A DNA stretch of 64,000 bases from contig NZ_CP037922.1 in assembly GCF_004355185.1 (NCBI RefSeq), forward strand, positions 62,001 through 126,000, given 5' to 3'. Below are positions 47,899 to 57,439 of the stretch, in pieces. Source of the stretch: Hymenobacter radiodurans (GTDB lineage: Bacteria; Bacteroidota; Bacteroidia; Cytophagales; Hymenobacteraceae). The position numbers were made by a program, and so were the translations under genes. The notes below the pieces were generated by a model. The model did not search any database and was not told the origin of the DNA. It was given only the letters and a program-made list of their open reading frames with translations. Each line of letters begins with the position of its first letter. Positions within the stretch are counted from its first letter, which is position 1.

Positions 47899-48801
47899 TT
47901 ACAGTCTTATTCTGTTCTTCAATCTTACAGCTAGGCCACGTAGGCCATGGAGTAACGGGTGATGGTAGGGAAAGAGTGCTGCGGCGAGTGCTTGTTGCAC
48001 GGCTCTGTTAGAAAAATGGCCATGCAATAAGTAAGTGGAAAACCATTCCAAAAAATGCCGGCGCACACGATGATACAGCCCTTGCTGATTTACGGCCTGG
48101 ACAATGGAGCCTACGCGCTGGCGGTAGTAGTTATGACAAGCTGCCGAGATATAGACTTGTTCGGTTAGATAAACTTTTGTTAAAAAGGCTTGATCCTCAT
48201 AAAGTTGAAACTCTTTATTGAAGGATTCTTCAAAGCCTCCGACGGCTAGGTATGCCCGCCTATGGATCATTAAACCGGACGGGCAGGGTGCGGCAGTAGT
48301 ACCCAATGGGTACAACCGCAATAGCAACTCTGCGGGCGGATATACCCGGTCGGCGGGTGCACCCACTGGGATGAGCACGTCGGCCTGGGCTGAGCCATCC
48401 CAGCTGTACCAATACAAGGAAGCCTCGGCCACCATCCCAATTTCTGGGTGGCGCTGGAAAAGAGCTACTTGCGTAGCGAGTTTTGCGGGAAGCCAAATAT
48501 CATCCGCATCTAAAATAGCGATGAGTGACCCCCGACCTTGCCGAATGCCGAAATTGCGGCTGGCACTAAGCCCACGGTTCGCGTGTCCGGAGTGTTCGCA
48601 GTAAAAAATTTTGCTTGGAAATTGTGCCGCGTATTCTTTGGCTATAGCTGTACTTTGGTCGGTCGAGCCGTCGTCAACCAGCAATAGCTCCCAGTGTGCA
48701 TATTCCTGCTGCAACACGCTCTCGACCGCTTGCGCTAGAAAACGCGCCTCATTTAAGAAGGCGGTAACGACTGTTACCAGTGGATAGGCAGCGTGTTCCA
48801 T
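47899..48801 (-). CDS. Family 2 glycosyltransferase
   Basis: The 300-residue GT2 has YPLVTVVTAFLNE, LLVDDGSTDQST, LDADDIWLPAKL (metal-binding DxD) and EDQAFLTK (catalytic ED). It is the last gene of the minus-strand polysaccharide unit that begins at wzm. Start ATG 48801 is 12 bases after the deacetylase stop. It probably adds one sugar to the exported glycan. Confidence 0.85.
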   Translation of the reverse strand: MEHAAYPLVTVVTAFLNEARFLAQAVESVLQQEYAHWELLLVDDGSTDQSTAIAKEYAAQFPSKIFYCEHSGHANRGLSASRNFGIRQGRGSLIAILDADDIWLPAKLATQVALFQRHPEIGMVAEASLYWYSWDGSAQADVLIPVGAPADRVYPPAELLLRLYPLGTTAAPCPSGLMIHRRAYLAVGGFEESFNKEFQLYEDQAFLTKVYLTEQVYISAACHNYYRQRVGSIVQAVNQQGLYHRVRRHFLEWFSTYLLHGHFSNRAVQQALAAALFPYHHPLLHGLRGLAVRLKNRIRL

Positions 48802-48813
48802 ATAAGCGCGATG

Positions 48814-49833
48814 TTAAGAGCTTTGTCGCCATCCTTGCAACTGTTGCGCAAAGTTCAACGCAGGCATGTCTCGGACTTGAAAACGACCAAGACGATATTT
48901 ATCAGAGACCGAACCGATTGGTAAAGCTTCTGTAGTGAAGGCGGCCCGAAATCCTAACTCGGCAGCTAAGGCTACGGTTTCAGGAATGTAGTTTCCGTAG
49001 GGATACGTGAGATACTGTATGCGTTTGCCCGTTACGGTTTCTAAAAAAGCTTTGTTGTCGACTAATTCTTGCTGTTGTACTGCGCGCGGGTGGAAAGACA
49101 AAGCAGGATGCGAGTGTGTATGCGCGCCAAGCGTGTGTAGGGAGCTTTGACTTAGGTCTTGCAGTTGCTGCCGCGAAAGACTGCGGTACGTCGGGCGCTG
49201 ACTGGGAGCAACCCCCGCCCACTGCCGGACTTGGTGCAGCTGCCGCTGCTGTTCGTCGGAAGGCAAGGGGCGCAGTAACTCCCAAATCTGCAGAAATAAC
49301 TTAGCCCGTAACGTAGGAGGAGGCACCTCACTGGCTGACCACTGTTTATGTTGAGCTCGTAGGGAAGCACTTAAACTGACCTCTGAGTCTAGCGCTAGAT
49401 ATAGTTCTGTGTTCGCAACGGTGCCGAAGAATGCTTGTGGTAATTCCTTTGTCAGTAGTATAATATCTTCTAGTTCATCCCACCAGAATTCAGTGGCTGT
49501 ATCTATCGTCTGAGACGCAATGAAAAATGTAGCCGGCAAACCGTAGGTGTCAAGTATAGGCTTAGCAACAAGACCATTGTCTGCGTAGCCATCATCAAAG
49601 GTTAGGACAACGCTCCGCGGTTTGAGGGTTCTTTTGTCTATTGCTTCCACTAGTTCCTCTACGGAAATCACCCTCGCTTTGCGATGTAAGAACTCCATCT
49701 GCTGCTCAAAGTGACTGGGCGACACAGCTAGATTCCACACGTCGGACTCGAGTTCTGCCACCCGATGGTACATGAGCACGCACACATGTGCTCGGGGGGC
49801 AAAACCTAGAAAAGATCCTATCTTATTGAGCAA
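48814..49833 (-). CDS. NodB-type polysaccharide deacetylase
   Basis: The 339-residue protein has the NodB catalytic motif VVLTFDDGYADNGL (Asp-Asp) and the metal site HTHSHPALS, with YLTYPYGNY later. It removes acetyl groups from N-acetylhexosamines in a surface glycan. There is no signal peptide, so it probably works on cytoplasmic or membrane-linked intermediates. It overlaps the upstream gene by 11 bases. A dispersed-motif copy (49794-49804) encodes Gly-Phe-Ala-Pro-Arg near the start. Confidence 0.82.
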   Translation of the reverse strand: MLNKIGSFLGFAPRAHVCVLMYHRVAELESDVWNLAVSPSHFEQQMEFLHRKARVISVEELVEAIDKRTLKPRSVVLTFDDGYADNGLVAKPILDTYGLPATFFIASQTIDTATEFWWDELEDIILLTKELPQAFFGTVANTELYLALDSEVSLSASLRAQHKQWSASEVPPPTLRAKLFLQIWELLRPLPSDEQQRQLHQVRQWAGVAPSQRPTYRSLSRQQLQDLSQSSLHTLGAHTHSHPALSFHPRAVQQQELVDNKAFLETVTGKRIQYLTYPYGNYIPETVALAAELGFRAAFTTEALPIGSVSDKYRLGRFQVRDMPALNFAQQLQGWRQSS

Positions 49834-51456
49834 GGGGTAAGACCTTAACGGCTTTCACCGTGTTGATAACCTGAAAATGCGGGTCATGGTCCTGTAATTG
49901 CTGCGTCGTTACCTCCGACACGCCCATGCCATACAGAAAGGCGGCAGCAATAAGCACATTGCCATGTGACTGAATTTTGCTGGTTCCCGGCCCAGGAAAC
50001 GCGTCCGCAAAAAGGCGCTGCAGCGCCTTATCGGTAAAAGACCAGTACCAGGTTTCTTTCCACTCCCCATGATCAATGGGAGTAATGCCGGGCACTGTAA
50101 GCAACAACGTGCCGCCCGGCTTCAGCAGCCGATAGCAGGTATCCAGTGCCTGCTTATAATCGTAAATAAGATGCAGTGTTTGGGTGAGCACAATACAGTC
50201 AAATAAATTATCCGCCACGTGTTGCACGTTGCTCAGGTCACCAATGATGGTGGCGCGAGGATTGCTCGCGTCTACGTGCAAAATATCGCTCTGGGTGATG
50301 TCTGAGCCAAAGCGGAGCGTATACTCATTATCGCCAATCTCTAAGATGCGCCCCCGAATGGCTGCGGCCTCTCGTTGCAGAAATTGCTCGATATAATAGC
50401 GGTCTACTGGTCCTCCTCGGTCGTAGCCAAATACAGTACTAAACGGCTTGGTTCGCCCCAAATCGCCAAGTTCTACCTGTCCGACTGGCGGCAAGTATCC
50501 TTGATAGAGACCCTTCTGAGACAGGAAGCGTAGGCCCACCGTAGGCGCGTACCTCTTGAGGATTTTCTTGAACATAGAGGTTGTTGGTCCGAAGAGATAA
50601 CGAAAAAGTAGCGCGGGGTAGTGCTTGCTAAGGGTTAGAAGTTCTATATAGGTAGCCCTAGCAGCGCCGGGGGCAGCAAGGCGATTATATAACTCCGTGC
50701 TATAATAACCTTTCCAAATAAGTTGACCTAGACTGTACGCTTCCTGCTCTGCTGCGTTCCGTAAGTGTGGTTTTTGCCGATGCAATACTGCTAACACAGT
50801 GGTGAGCATCAAGGGTATGTTGCCGGACATATTCGTAGTATGCATGCGGTAAGCAGCGATGCGCTGAGTGTGATGGGCGACGGGATAGGTGCGGGCCAAG
50901 CGCAAATACAGGTCGTAGTCTTCACATGCAGGCAGCGTAGGATCATAGGCATATGCTGCAAATACCCAGCGCTGAAACATTACTGTCGCATGCATCCCAA
51001 TATAGTTTCCTTGCAGCAGAGCCATGTAATAATCACCCACCACGGCCGGTGTGTCCACTGTACGCATACTCGTGCCCACAACTTTGTAGTGGCCACCTGA
51101 GACAAATGCCAGCGCAGGATTTTGCTGCAGGTAGCCCGCATTGATACGAAGAGCTCCGGGTAGGAGCCAATCATCTGCGTCTAGAAAGACGAGGTACTGC
51201 CCTGTGCTGCGGGCAATGCCCGTATTACGAGCGGCGGATAGCCCTTGATTTTCTTGATAAATGTAGGTGATGGATGGATGACTCTTTGCTACCGTCCGGG
51301 TTGAGTCCGTGGAACCGTCATCGACGACGACGACCTCAATAGCGGGATAATCTTGCTGCCAGATGCTGGCCAAGGCCTCCGGTAAATACCTGCCGTGATT
51401 ATAGCAGGGGATGATAACAGAAACTAGAGGATATAGAACAGAGGGGGGGAGTCCAT
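49823..51456 (-). CDS. GT2 glycosyltransferase fused to a class I SAM methyltransferase, start frame broken
   Basis: The N-terminal half is GT2 (LVSVIIPCYNHGRYLP, VVVDDGSTDSTR, LDADDWLLPGA, CEDYDLYLR). The C-terminal half is a SAM-dependent methyltransferase (IRGRILEIGDNEYTLRFG, DLSNVQHVADNLFDCIVLTQTLHLI, LLKPGGTLLLTVPG). As sequenced the longest start lies inside the upstream gene at 51514. Adding one base to the G7 run 51443-51449 opens MDSPPSVLYPLVSV from ATG 51456, which overlaps the upstream stop as TGATG. The fusion suggests sugar addition and methylation in one protein. Repaired length 544. Confidence 0.8.
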
Positions 51457-52721
51457 CACGAGAGGCAGCGCTGTGGCGTACGATGGCGATAGTAGAAAGC
51501 AATACCAGCGGCAACCCCTTTCACCTCCGCCCACAAGGTGCGACTGCGAAAACGAAAGTATGGAAAGCCTATTTTAATCTGATGAGCATAGTACTTAGGT
51601 AAATGAAAGTAGGTATGCTTGGCATAACCGACTTTAGGAGACTGGTCATGTTGGATGAGCGCAGCAGCAGCATGCCCACGCATATAGTAAAAGAGTTGAC
51701 GCTTCAATTCCTTCATTCCCTTCCGATGCTCATGGTATACTATGGCGCGTGGATTATAGCGAATAGTATGCCCGTGTAATAAAATTCGGTACCACATCTC
51801 CGAATCACCGCTACAACCGGCCGCACCAGCATCCAGCAACTCATTAAAATACCCTACCTCCTCAAAGATGGATTTTCGGAAGGCCATGTTGGCACCTGCT
51901 CCAATATCCCATACTCGGGGTGCAGACTCTGCTGTAGGCCGGAGGAATGACTCATCGTAGAACTTATCTACATAACCCCGATTAAAACTCCAGTGCTGCT
52001 CAAAAATCAACTGAGCCTCTGTCTGCAAGGCCGCAGCAATGACCAAACCTGTCATCGCAGAAGTAGTTGGCTCGTGAAAGGTTTCCCAAATTCTAAAGAT
52101 CAAATTAGGATGCACAACCACATCATCGTCTATGAAAGCTACTACAGGGCAGTGAGCTGCTACAATACCCGCATTACGGGCTATATCGAGACCGATCCTT
52201 GGTTCCCTAATATAAACTACGCCTGAAAATTCTTGTACGATTTCTCGGGTGCAATTATCAGTAGGAGCGTTGTCGACTACGACTATTTCCTTTGGCCGAC
52301 ACGGCATCGCATATAAAGATTTTAGGCAGCGAGCCAGCACCGCCGCACGGTTGCGTGTGCAGATAACTACGGAGATAGGAACTTCCGCTGGCAAAGAAAT
52401 AGGTAACACAACCGTTAAAGCCGTTGCCATCCAAGCATTCCATGTGTCGGTATTTATTAGGTGGAGCCAGAGCGAGTAGGACAGCGAGCTTAAGGAATGA
52501 GGTTGCTCATACTGGCGCAATGCTGGTTGAATAGCTGCGTACACTGCCGAGTAGTATGCCTCTTCCGTGAACTCTTGGTTTGGTTCGATAAACAATTGTC
52601 CAAGAGCTATCTCATGCCACCAAAACACTAGATAGTTGCCCTGCGACCGGGTTAGGGGCGGGGATACCAGCGGCTCATGCATCGGGACATGAATAATGTG
52701 GTAAGGGAGAGCGTCGCTCAT
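51456..52721 (-). CDS. GT2 glycosyltransferase with N-terminal extension
   Basis: The GT2 domain starts near residue 118 (PISVVICTRNRAAVL) with VVDNAPTDN, FIDDDVVVHP and CSGDSEMWYR. About 115 residues precede it and are not recognised; they contain no signal peptide. The gene lies 6 bases after wzt and its stop overlaps the next start in TGATG. The first or an early sugar transfer in the cluster is a reasonable guess. Confidence 0.85.
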   Translation of the reverse strand: MSDALPYHIIHVPMHEPLVSPPLTRSQGNYLVFWWHEIALGQLFIEPNQEFTEEAYYSAVYAAIQPALRQYEQPHSLSSLSYSLWLHLINTDTWNAWMATALTVVLPISLPAEVPISVVICTRNRAAVLARCLKSLYAMPCRPKEIVVVDNAPTDNCTREIVQEFSGVVYIREPRIGLDIARNAGIVAAHCPVVAFIDDDVVVHPNLIFRIWETFHEPTTSAMTGLVIAAALQTEAQLIFEQHWSFNRGYVDKFYDESFLRPTAESAPRVWDIGAGANMAFRKSIFEEVGYFNELLDAGAAGCSGDSEMWYRILLHGHTIRYNPRAIVYHEHRKGMKELKRQLFYYMRGHAAAALIQHDQSPKVGYAKHTYFHLPKYYAHQIKIGFPYFRFRSRTLWAEVKGVAAGIAFYYRHRTPQRCLS

Positions 52722-52727
52722 ACCTAG

Positions 52728-54011
52728 TTACAAAAAAATGACGGGCTGGGTAGACAATCGGAAGGGAAGGTGCGGCCGAACGGCCCCCATCCATTTACCA
52801 TAACCTTGCATATCGCCCCGAAAATCTTCTAGTTCAAAAGACAAACACTCCTCATAGTAAAATATTTCTTCGGAGGCATTCTGCACGATAACCAAAGAAA
52901 TATAATAAGATCCGTCGTTCAGAAAGTTGCCCGGAATGTGACATTCACCAGTTACGACTCCGGTGGCACAGGGGATAGGTTGAGCCGGAGCGTCGAAGAT
53001 GCACTCCCCCGCGTAGGAGAACAGGTGTAGGCCTGCACTGAGCAGAGCCTCATCCATTAGGTTCCAAAACTCGAATTTTACCGTCAGTGCCGCCCGTACA
53101 TCTAGGGGGGCATCCGGCGTTGGCAAGTGAGGAATAAGTTCCACGGATTTGAATCGAACTCGATTGTTGCCCGGAGCTTGCTCTATAGTAGCCCAGGTTT
53201 GGCTAAGCTTAAGTTGTTGAACATGGGTAAGGTAGCTATTGACAACGCTGCCTGCATTTCCTCTTTCCTGCACTTGGCCATGTTGTAGCCACAAACCATA
53301 ATCGCAGAGGTTAGTAATAGCTTGCATGCTGTGACTGACAAAGAGAATAGTGCGGCCTTCACTGTGGGCTACCTCCTTCATTTTACCTAAGCACTTCTTC
53401 TGGAACTCAGCGTCGCCGACGGCAAGTACTTCATCGATAATCAGAATATCGGGTTCCAAGTGAGCGGCTACAGCGAAAGCCAGTCGTACATACATTCCGG
53501 ATGAATAGCGCTTTACGGGGGTATCTAAGAATTTTTCCACCCCGGAAAAAGCTACTATCTCGTCGAATTTGGTGCGAATTTCGGCTTTACTCATTCCCAG
53601 GATATAGCCGCTGAGGTAGATGTTTTCACGACCAGAAAGCTCTGAATGGAACCCTGTACCTACTTCCAATAGGCTACTCACTTTGCCTCGGCCTCGGACA
53701 AAACCAGCGGAGGGACGAATGATGCGCGATATGATTTTAAGGAGCGTGGATTTGCCCGCGCCATTGCTACCAATAATGCCCCAGACCTCGCCCTGCTTTA
53801 CCTCAAAGTTTATGTCTTGCAGGGCCCAGAGAGCCTGACTCTGGGCAGCATTAGGCGACTGGGCGTCGGGCAGCTGAAAAAAAGGATCCTGTTGTTTTCT
53901 GACCGTTGTGGTCCACCAACGTTGCAGGTCCTGTAGCAGGTAGCCCGTACCGATGGTGCCTAAACGGTAAACTTTGGATAACTTCTCAACTTGGATAACT
54001 ACTTCTGACAT
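52728..54011 (-). CDS. wzt: Polysaccharide ABC exporter ATPase with C-terminal carbohydrate-binding domain (Wzt)
   Basis: The 427-residue ATPase has Walker A GSNGAGKSTLL, signature YSSGMYVRLAF and Walker B ILIIDEVLAVGD, close to the O-antigen/teichoic acid exporters. After about residue 270 a beta-rich Wzt-C domain follows (VRFKSVELIPHL, GECHIPGNFLNDGSYYISLVIV), which in studied systems recognises the finished glycan end. It lies 6 bases downstream of the permease gene and forms one exporter with it. Confidence 0.9.
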   Translation of the reverse strand: MSEVVIQVEKLSKVYRLGTIGTGYLLQDLQRWWTTTVRKQQDPFFQLPDAQSPNAAQSQALWALQDINFEVKQGEVWGIIGSNGAGKSTLLKIISRIIRPSAGFVRGRGKVSSLLEVGTGFHSELSGRENIYLSGYILGMSKAEIRTKFDEIVAFSGVEKFLDTPVKRYSSGMYVRLAFAVAAHLEPDILIIDEVLAVGDAEFQKKCLGKMKEVAHSEGRTILFVSHSMQAITNLCDYGLWLQHGQVQERGNAGSVVNSYLTHVQQLKLSQTWATIEQAPGNNRVRFKSVELIPHLPTPDAPLDVRAALTVKFEFWNLMDEALLSAGLHLFSYAGECIFDAPAQPIPCATGVVTGECHIPGNFLNDGSYYISLVIVQNASEEIFYYEECLSFELEDFRGDMQGYGKWMGAVRPHLPFRLSTQPVIFL

Positions 54012-54017
54012 ACGACC

Positions 54018-54875
54018 TTAGATAGTATCTATTAGCTTATCCCCTTGCTTATTGAAAATAAGCAGCGCGGCCAGCAGGAGCACAGCCGTAGTGATGAAGC
54101 TGTAAGCGAATAGGGGAAAAGTTACCACTCCTTGGCCCAAAAGGGAGCGGCGAAATAGCTCAAATAGGGGCGTAAGAGGATTTAGCTGCACGAGCCAGCG
54201 CCACTTTTCTGATACATACCCGACTGGATAAATGACGGGAGTCAGGAACATGAGCAGACGGGTTCCTAATCCTATCAGGTAGCTCATGTCCCGGTATTTT
54301 GCCGTTAATACAGAGAAGAACAAACCTAGTGCAAAGCTGATACCTCCAACCAGCAAAATTGCTACGGGCGCAAGCAGTAGCCACTGAATGTCAGGTAGTT
54401 GTAAGCCCTTGAAAATGATATAATATGCCAGCACTACTGCCAGCAAGCCGAACTGAATACCGAAGTTGAACAGGTAACCGCTTAGGCGCGCAAAGGGAAT
54501 AATAAGACGCGGGAAATAGACCTTGCTGAATACCTGGGCGTTGTCGCGGAAAGTGGATGAGATGCTGGTAAATGTATCGTTGAACAGGTTCCAGAGGATA
54601 ATGCCTGCTAGATAAAAAAGTACGGGCGGAGTACCTCCTGTTGAGATGCCAACTACTTTGCCGAAGACAATGACATACGTAATCAGGGTTAGGAGCGGCT
54701 GTAACAGCACCCACAGCGGTCCCAGAATAGTCTGCTGATAGACGAGCAGGAAGTCGCGGCGTACCAGCCCCGACGCTAAATGGCGGTAGGCCCAGAGGTC
54801 GGGTAGGCTAGTACCCCACCAGCTGGTTTTGGATCCGATTTCCCAATCCCATTTATTATCAGTGCGAATAGACAT
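54018..54875 (-). CDS. wzm: Polysaccharide ABC exporter permease (Wzm)
   Basis: The 285-residue ABC-2 type permease has six membrane helices and the family opening LWAYRHLASGLVRRDFLLVYQQTILGPLWVLLQPLL, with LNPLTPLFELFRRSLLGQG near the end. It pairs with Wzt to carry lipid-linked glycan across the inner membrane. It is the first gene of the cluster; a TACATTTG element at 55027-55034 may be the promoter for the whole unit. Confidence 0.9.
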   Translation of the reverse strand: MSIRTDNKWDWEIGSKTSWWGTSLPDLWAYRHLASGLVRRDFLLVYQQTILGPLWVLLQPLLTLITYVIVFGKVVGISTGGTPPVLFYLAGIILWNLFNDTFTSISSTFRDNAQVFSKVYFPRLIIPFARLSGYLFNFGIQFGLLAVVLAYYIIFKGLQLPDIQWLLLAPVAILLVGGISFALGLFFSVLTAKYRDMSYLIGLGTRLLMFLTPVIYPVGYVSEKWRWLVQLNPLTPLFELFRRSLLGQGVVTFPLFAYSFITTAVLLLAALLIFNKQGDKLIDTI

Positions 54876-55174
54876 GTGTTGTGTGTGATACTGGCCCTAA
54901 GACCAGGCAGAAATTCTGAAACTAGAGCAGTGCTCGGGATAAGCTAGCTCGTGTAGCTTAGGTGATAAAGAAAGGTAAGGCTGATTCGTGTTCGGACCAA
55001 ACTACAGAAAAGCCCCCCGCACGCAGCAAATGTAGCGGTAGCTTTCACGGAATGACGCACAAGGGTTTCAATTAAATCCTTGATTCTCACAACTATTTCA
55101 GGAATGCATACGATGTGCTTTGCTTGCTAACGAGCCCAAACTGAACCGGCCGTGAACTGCGTACATAGCGCACT
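54876..55174. other. Divergent intergenic region between wzm and lpxR
   Basis: The region holds the candidate wzm promoter at 55027-55034 and a half-terminator-like AAAAGCCCCCC (55011-55021). Nothing else is recognised and no ORF is convincing. Confidence 0.5.
55027..55034 (-). promoter_or_regulatory. Candidate promoter of the polysaccharide operon
   Basis: TACATTTG on the minus strand fits TAnnTTTG, about 150 bases upstream of wzm. Confidence 0.45.
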
Positions 55175-56155
55175 ATGCGCTACTGGCTGAGCACTTTGCT
55201 GCTGATTTTTATCCTTATCGAAACCGGGCGGGCCCAAAAAATGCCCCCCGACAGTAGCGTCGTCAGTTCTGACCACATCATTGCTTATTCATTCGCCAAC
55301 GACGCCTTTTTTCGCACCGATTATTATTTTACCCAAGGCATGACCCTGAATGTAGTGCTGCCCGTGCTGGCTAAGTCGCCGGTAAATAAAATCCTGTTGG
55401 GGGGCAAAATGGCGGCGGTGCGCTATTATGGCGTGAAGGTATTTTATGATGGCTTTACGCCCCTGCGAATACAGGATGCTTTTATTCGGGTGGGCGACCG
55501 GCCGTATGCCTCCTATATCTATGCTTCGCTGTACCGCGTAGCCAATCAGCCCCAACAACGGCAGCGCCTTACTGCTGGTCTCGACATAGGATTTATGGGG
55601 CCGGCTGCCGGGGCCAAGGGTTTTCAAACCAAAGTGCATGAACTGCTGGATGCACCCACGCCGCGAGGTTGGGATTATCAAGTGCAAAACGATCTGGTGC
55701 TGGGCTATCAGCTAGGCTTCGAAAAACAGCTGCTGGGGGGCAAATTTGCGGAGCTAATTGGTACGGCGAGAACCTCGGTGGGTACACTGAATACCCTGGC
55801 AGCCACAGGTTTGCTATTGCGCATGGGCAAGATGAATCCGTATTTCCGTAACCTGGGCGTAAGCTCGGCGGCAGGGCGTGCTGGGGGGCAAAAATTTCAG
55901 CTTTATGCCCAAGGTCGCCTGGAAGGAAGAGCGGTGGGCTACAATGCTACGATGCAAGGCGGAATACTTAATCGGCAGAGTCCTTATACGCTGCGTGCTG
56001 AGCAGTTGAAGCGCACAGTAGTGCAGGGCAGCGGCGGAGTAGTGCTTGCCTACGGTGGCCTCCGCTTCGAGCCATCGGCTACTTGGGTGTCTCCGGAGTT
56101 TCGGGGCGGACGGGCGCACCGGTGGGTTCAGTTTGAGGTTTGGGTGGCTTTTTAG
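55175..56155 (+). CDS. lpxR: Lipid A deacylase LpxR family protein
   Basis: After a signal peptide comes the DUF2219/LpxR barrel: FANDAFFRTDYYFTQGM (Asn-Asp and Thr-Asp block), RVGDRPYASYIYASLYR, and KVHELLDAPTPRGWDYQ with the His and Trp of the active site. LpxR removes the 3'-acyloxyacyl chains of lipid A at the outer membrane. Placement next to a polysaccharide export operon suggests surface remodelling. Three dispersed-motif copies (one with AAAT) lie within it, encoding Gly-Gly-Lys or Gly-Gly-Gln. Confidence 0.82.
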   Translation: MRYWLSTLLLIFILIETGRAQKMPPDSSVVSSDHIIAYSFANDAFFRTDYYFTQGMTLNVVLPVLAKSPVNKILLGGKMAAVRYYGVKVFYDGFTPLRIQDAFIRVGDRPYASYIYASLYRVANQPQQRQRLTAGLDIGFMGPAAGAKGFQTKVHELLDAPTPRGWDYQVQNDLVLGYQLGFEKQLLGGKFAELIGTARTSVGTLNTLAATGLLLRMGKMNPYFRNLGVSSAAGRAGGQKFQLYAQGRLEGRAVGYNATMQGGILNRQSPYTLRAEQLKRTVVQGSGGVVLAYGGLRFEPSATWVSPEFRGGRAHRWVQFEVWVAF

Positions 56156-56230
56156 CCGCACATAAACCTGCCAGAATCCGTAGGCAGAGAGCTAAAATCC
56201 GGCAATACGACTTACTGCGTATGTTGTGCC

Positions 56231-56365
56231 ATGCCCAAAACAGTGCGAAAAAGACGTTATAAACCGGCTAAGTGGCGTCGATTTATACAAGCTAATTGGC
56301 CCTGGAGCTTGGCATTGGCGGCCTTCACGGCGCTGGGCCTTTTAGTATGGCACCACGGCTGGTAA
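56231..56365 (+). CDS. Small single-span membrane protein (44 aa)
   Basis: MPKTVRKRRYKPAKWRRF is a basic N-terminus, followed by one hydrophobic helix (about residues 24-40, WSLALAAFTALGLLVW) and HHGW at the end. Too short for most gene finders. The basic start and single helix are typical of small membrane proteins, but there is no family recognition. Confidence 0.5.
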   Translation: MPKTVRKRRYKPAKWRRFIQANWPWSLALAAFTALGLLVWHHGW

Positions 56366-56415
56366 GTACCGGATAAATTCTGCCGACGACGGTAAGACGC
56401 AGGTGGCGGCGGGAG

Positions 56416-57354
56416 CTACTTTGCTTTGTTTACCATAAAAACGCCCCCCAGGATGATAATCATCCCCAGGCAATGCAGCAGGTTGATGGTTTCGCCATCC
56501 AACACGCCCCAGCCCAGCGCTACAATAGGCACCAGATAGGTATTGGAGCTGGCAAAAAGCGCCGTGGACTCCTGAATCAGCTTATTGAACAGTACCATCG
56601 CCACGGCTGTGCTCATAAAGGCCAGCAGCGCAATGTAGCCCAGGGCCGACCAGGCGCCGGGCACGGTGGAGAGCTTCGTGAGAAAATCGGTGAAGCCGAA
56701 AAGAAAAATCAGGGCGGGCCCACCGATCAGCAGCAGAATCAGGCTGGTGACGGCCAGCGACGGCAGGCCATGCAGCTGGTGCTTGATCACGTTTACACTC
56801 ACCCCGTAGCCCATGGTGGCGAGCACAATATAGAGGCCGTACCAGGCATTGCCCAGGCCGGTAGGAGTGGCCGAGCCGCCGCTGCCGCCTAGGCCCATCA
56901 GAACCACCGTACCCACAAAGCCGAGCCCGATACCTAAAGCTCGCAGTGGCGTAATGGGCTGTCGGAAAAATAACGCACCCACCAGCAATGTGAATACGAC
57001 CGTCAGGGCATTAAGAACGCCCGCCAGCCCCGAGGCCAGCTTGGTTTCGGCGTAGGCAAAAAGAAAAGCTGGAATAAACGTGCCCACCACGCCGCTCAGC
57101 AGCAAATACTTGAAGCGGCCACGCTCCACGCGCCGCACGTGGCGCAGCCCGAACGGCAACAGTACCAGCGCCGCAATGCTCACCCGCGCCGCCCCCAGTT
57201 CTAAGGCCGAAAACACCTCCAGCCCTTTCTTCATCAAAATAAACGAGGTGCCCCAGATGCAAGCCAGCACAACCAACAACACCCAGGCCGAGGCTGGAAT
57301 GCGCTGAATAGGCGCGATAGTAACCGCCGGAGCGACCGTAGCAGATGAAGGCAT
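56416..57354 (-). CDS. EamA/DMT-family exporter
   Basis: ATG 57354 is chosen so that the protein starts MPSSATVAP shortly before the first helix; the longer frame has 17 further residues encoded across a half-terminator sequence. The 312-residue protein has ten membrane helices in two EamA repeats (VLACIWGTSFILMKKGLE; GYGVSVNVIKHQLHGL). It may export an amino acid or metabolite; the substrate is unknown. Confidence 0.85.
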   Translation of the reverse strand: MPSSATVAPAVTIAPIQRIPASAWVLLVVLACIWGTSFILMKKGLEVFSALELGAARVSIAALVLLPFGLRHVRRVERGRFKYLLLSGVVGTFIPAFLFAYAETKLASGLAGVLNALTVVFTLLVGALFFRQPITPLRALGIGLGFVGTVVLMGLGGSGGSATPTGLGNAWYGLYIVLATMGYGVSVNVIKHQLHGLPSLAVTSLILLLIGGPALIFLFGFTDFLTKLSTVPGAWSALGYIALLAFMSTAVAMVLFNKLIQESTALFASSNTYLVPIVALGWGVLDGETINLLHCLGMIIILGGVFMVNKAK

Positions 57355-57439
57355 TGTAGAGGAAACTGGGGGGCTTTTTTTAAGAAAAATACGAGAACAC
57401 CCCACTGGCTAGGGCGGGCTTTTAGGCTAAAGCAGAGTG

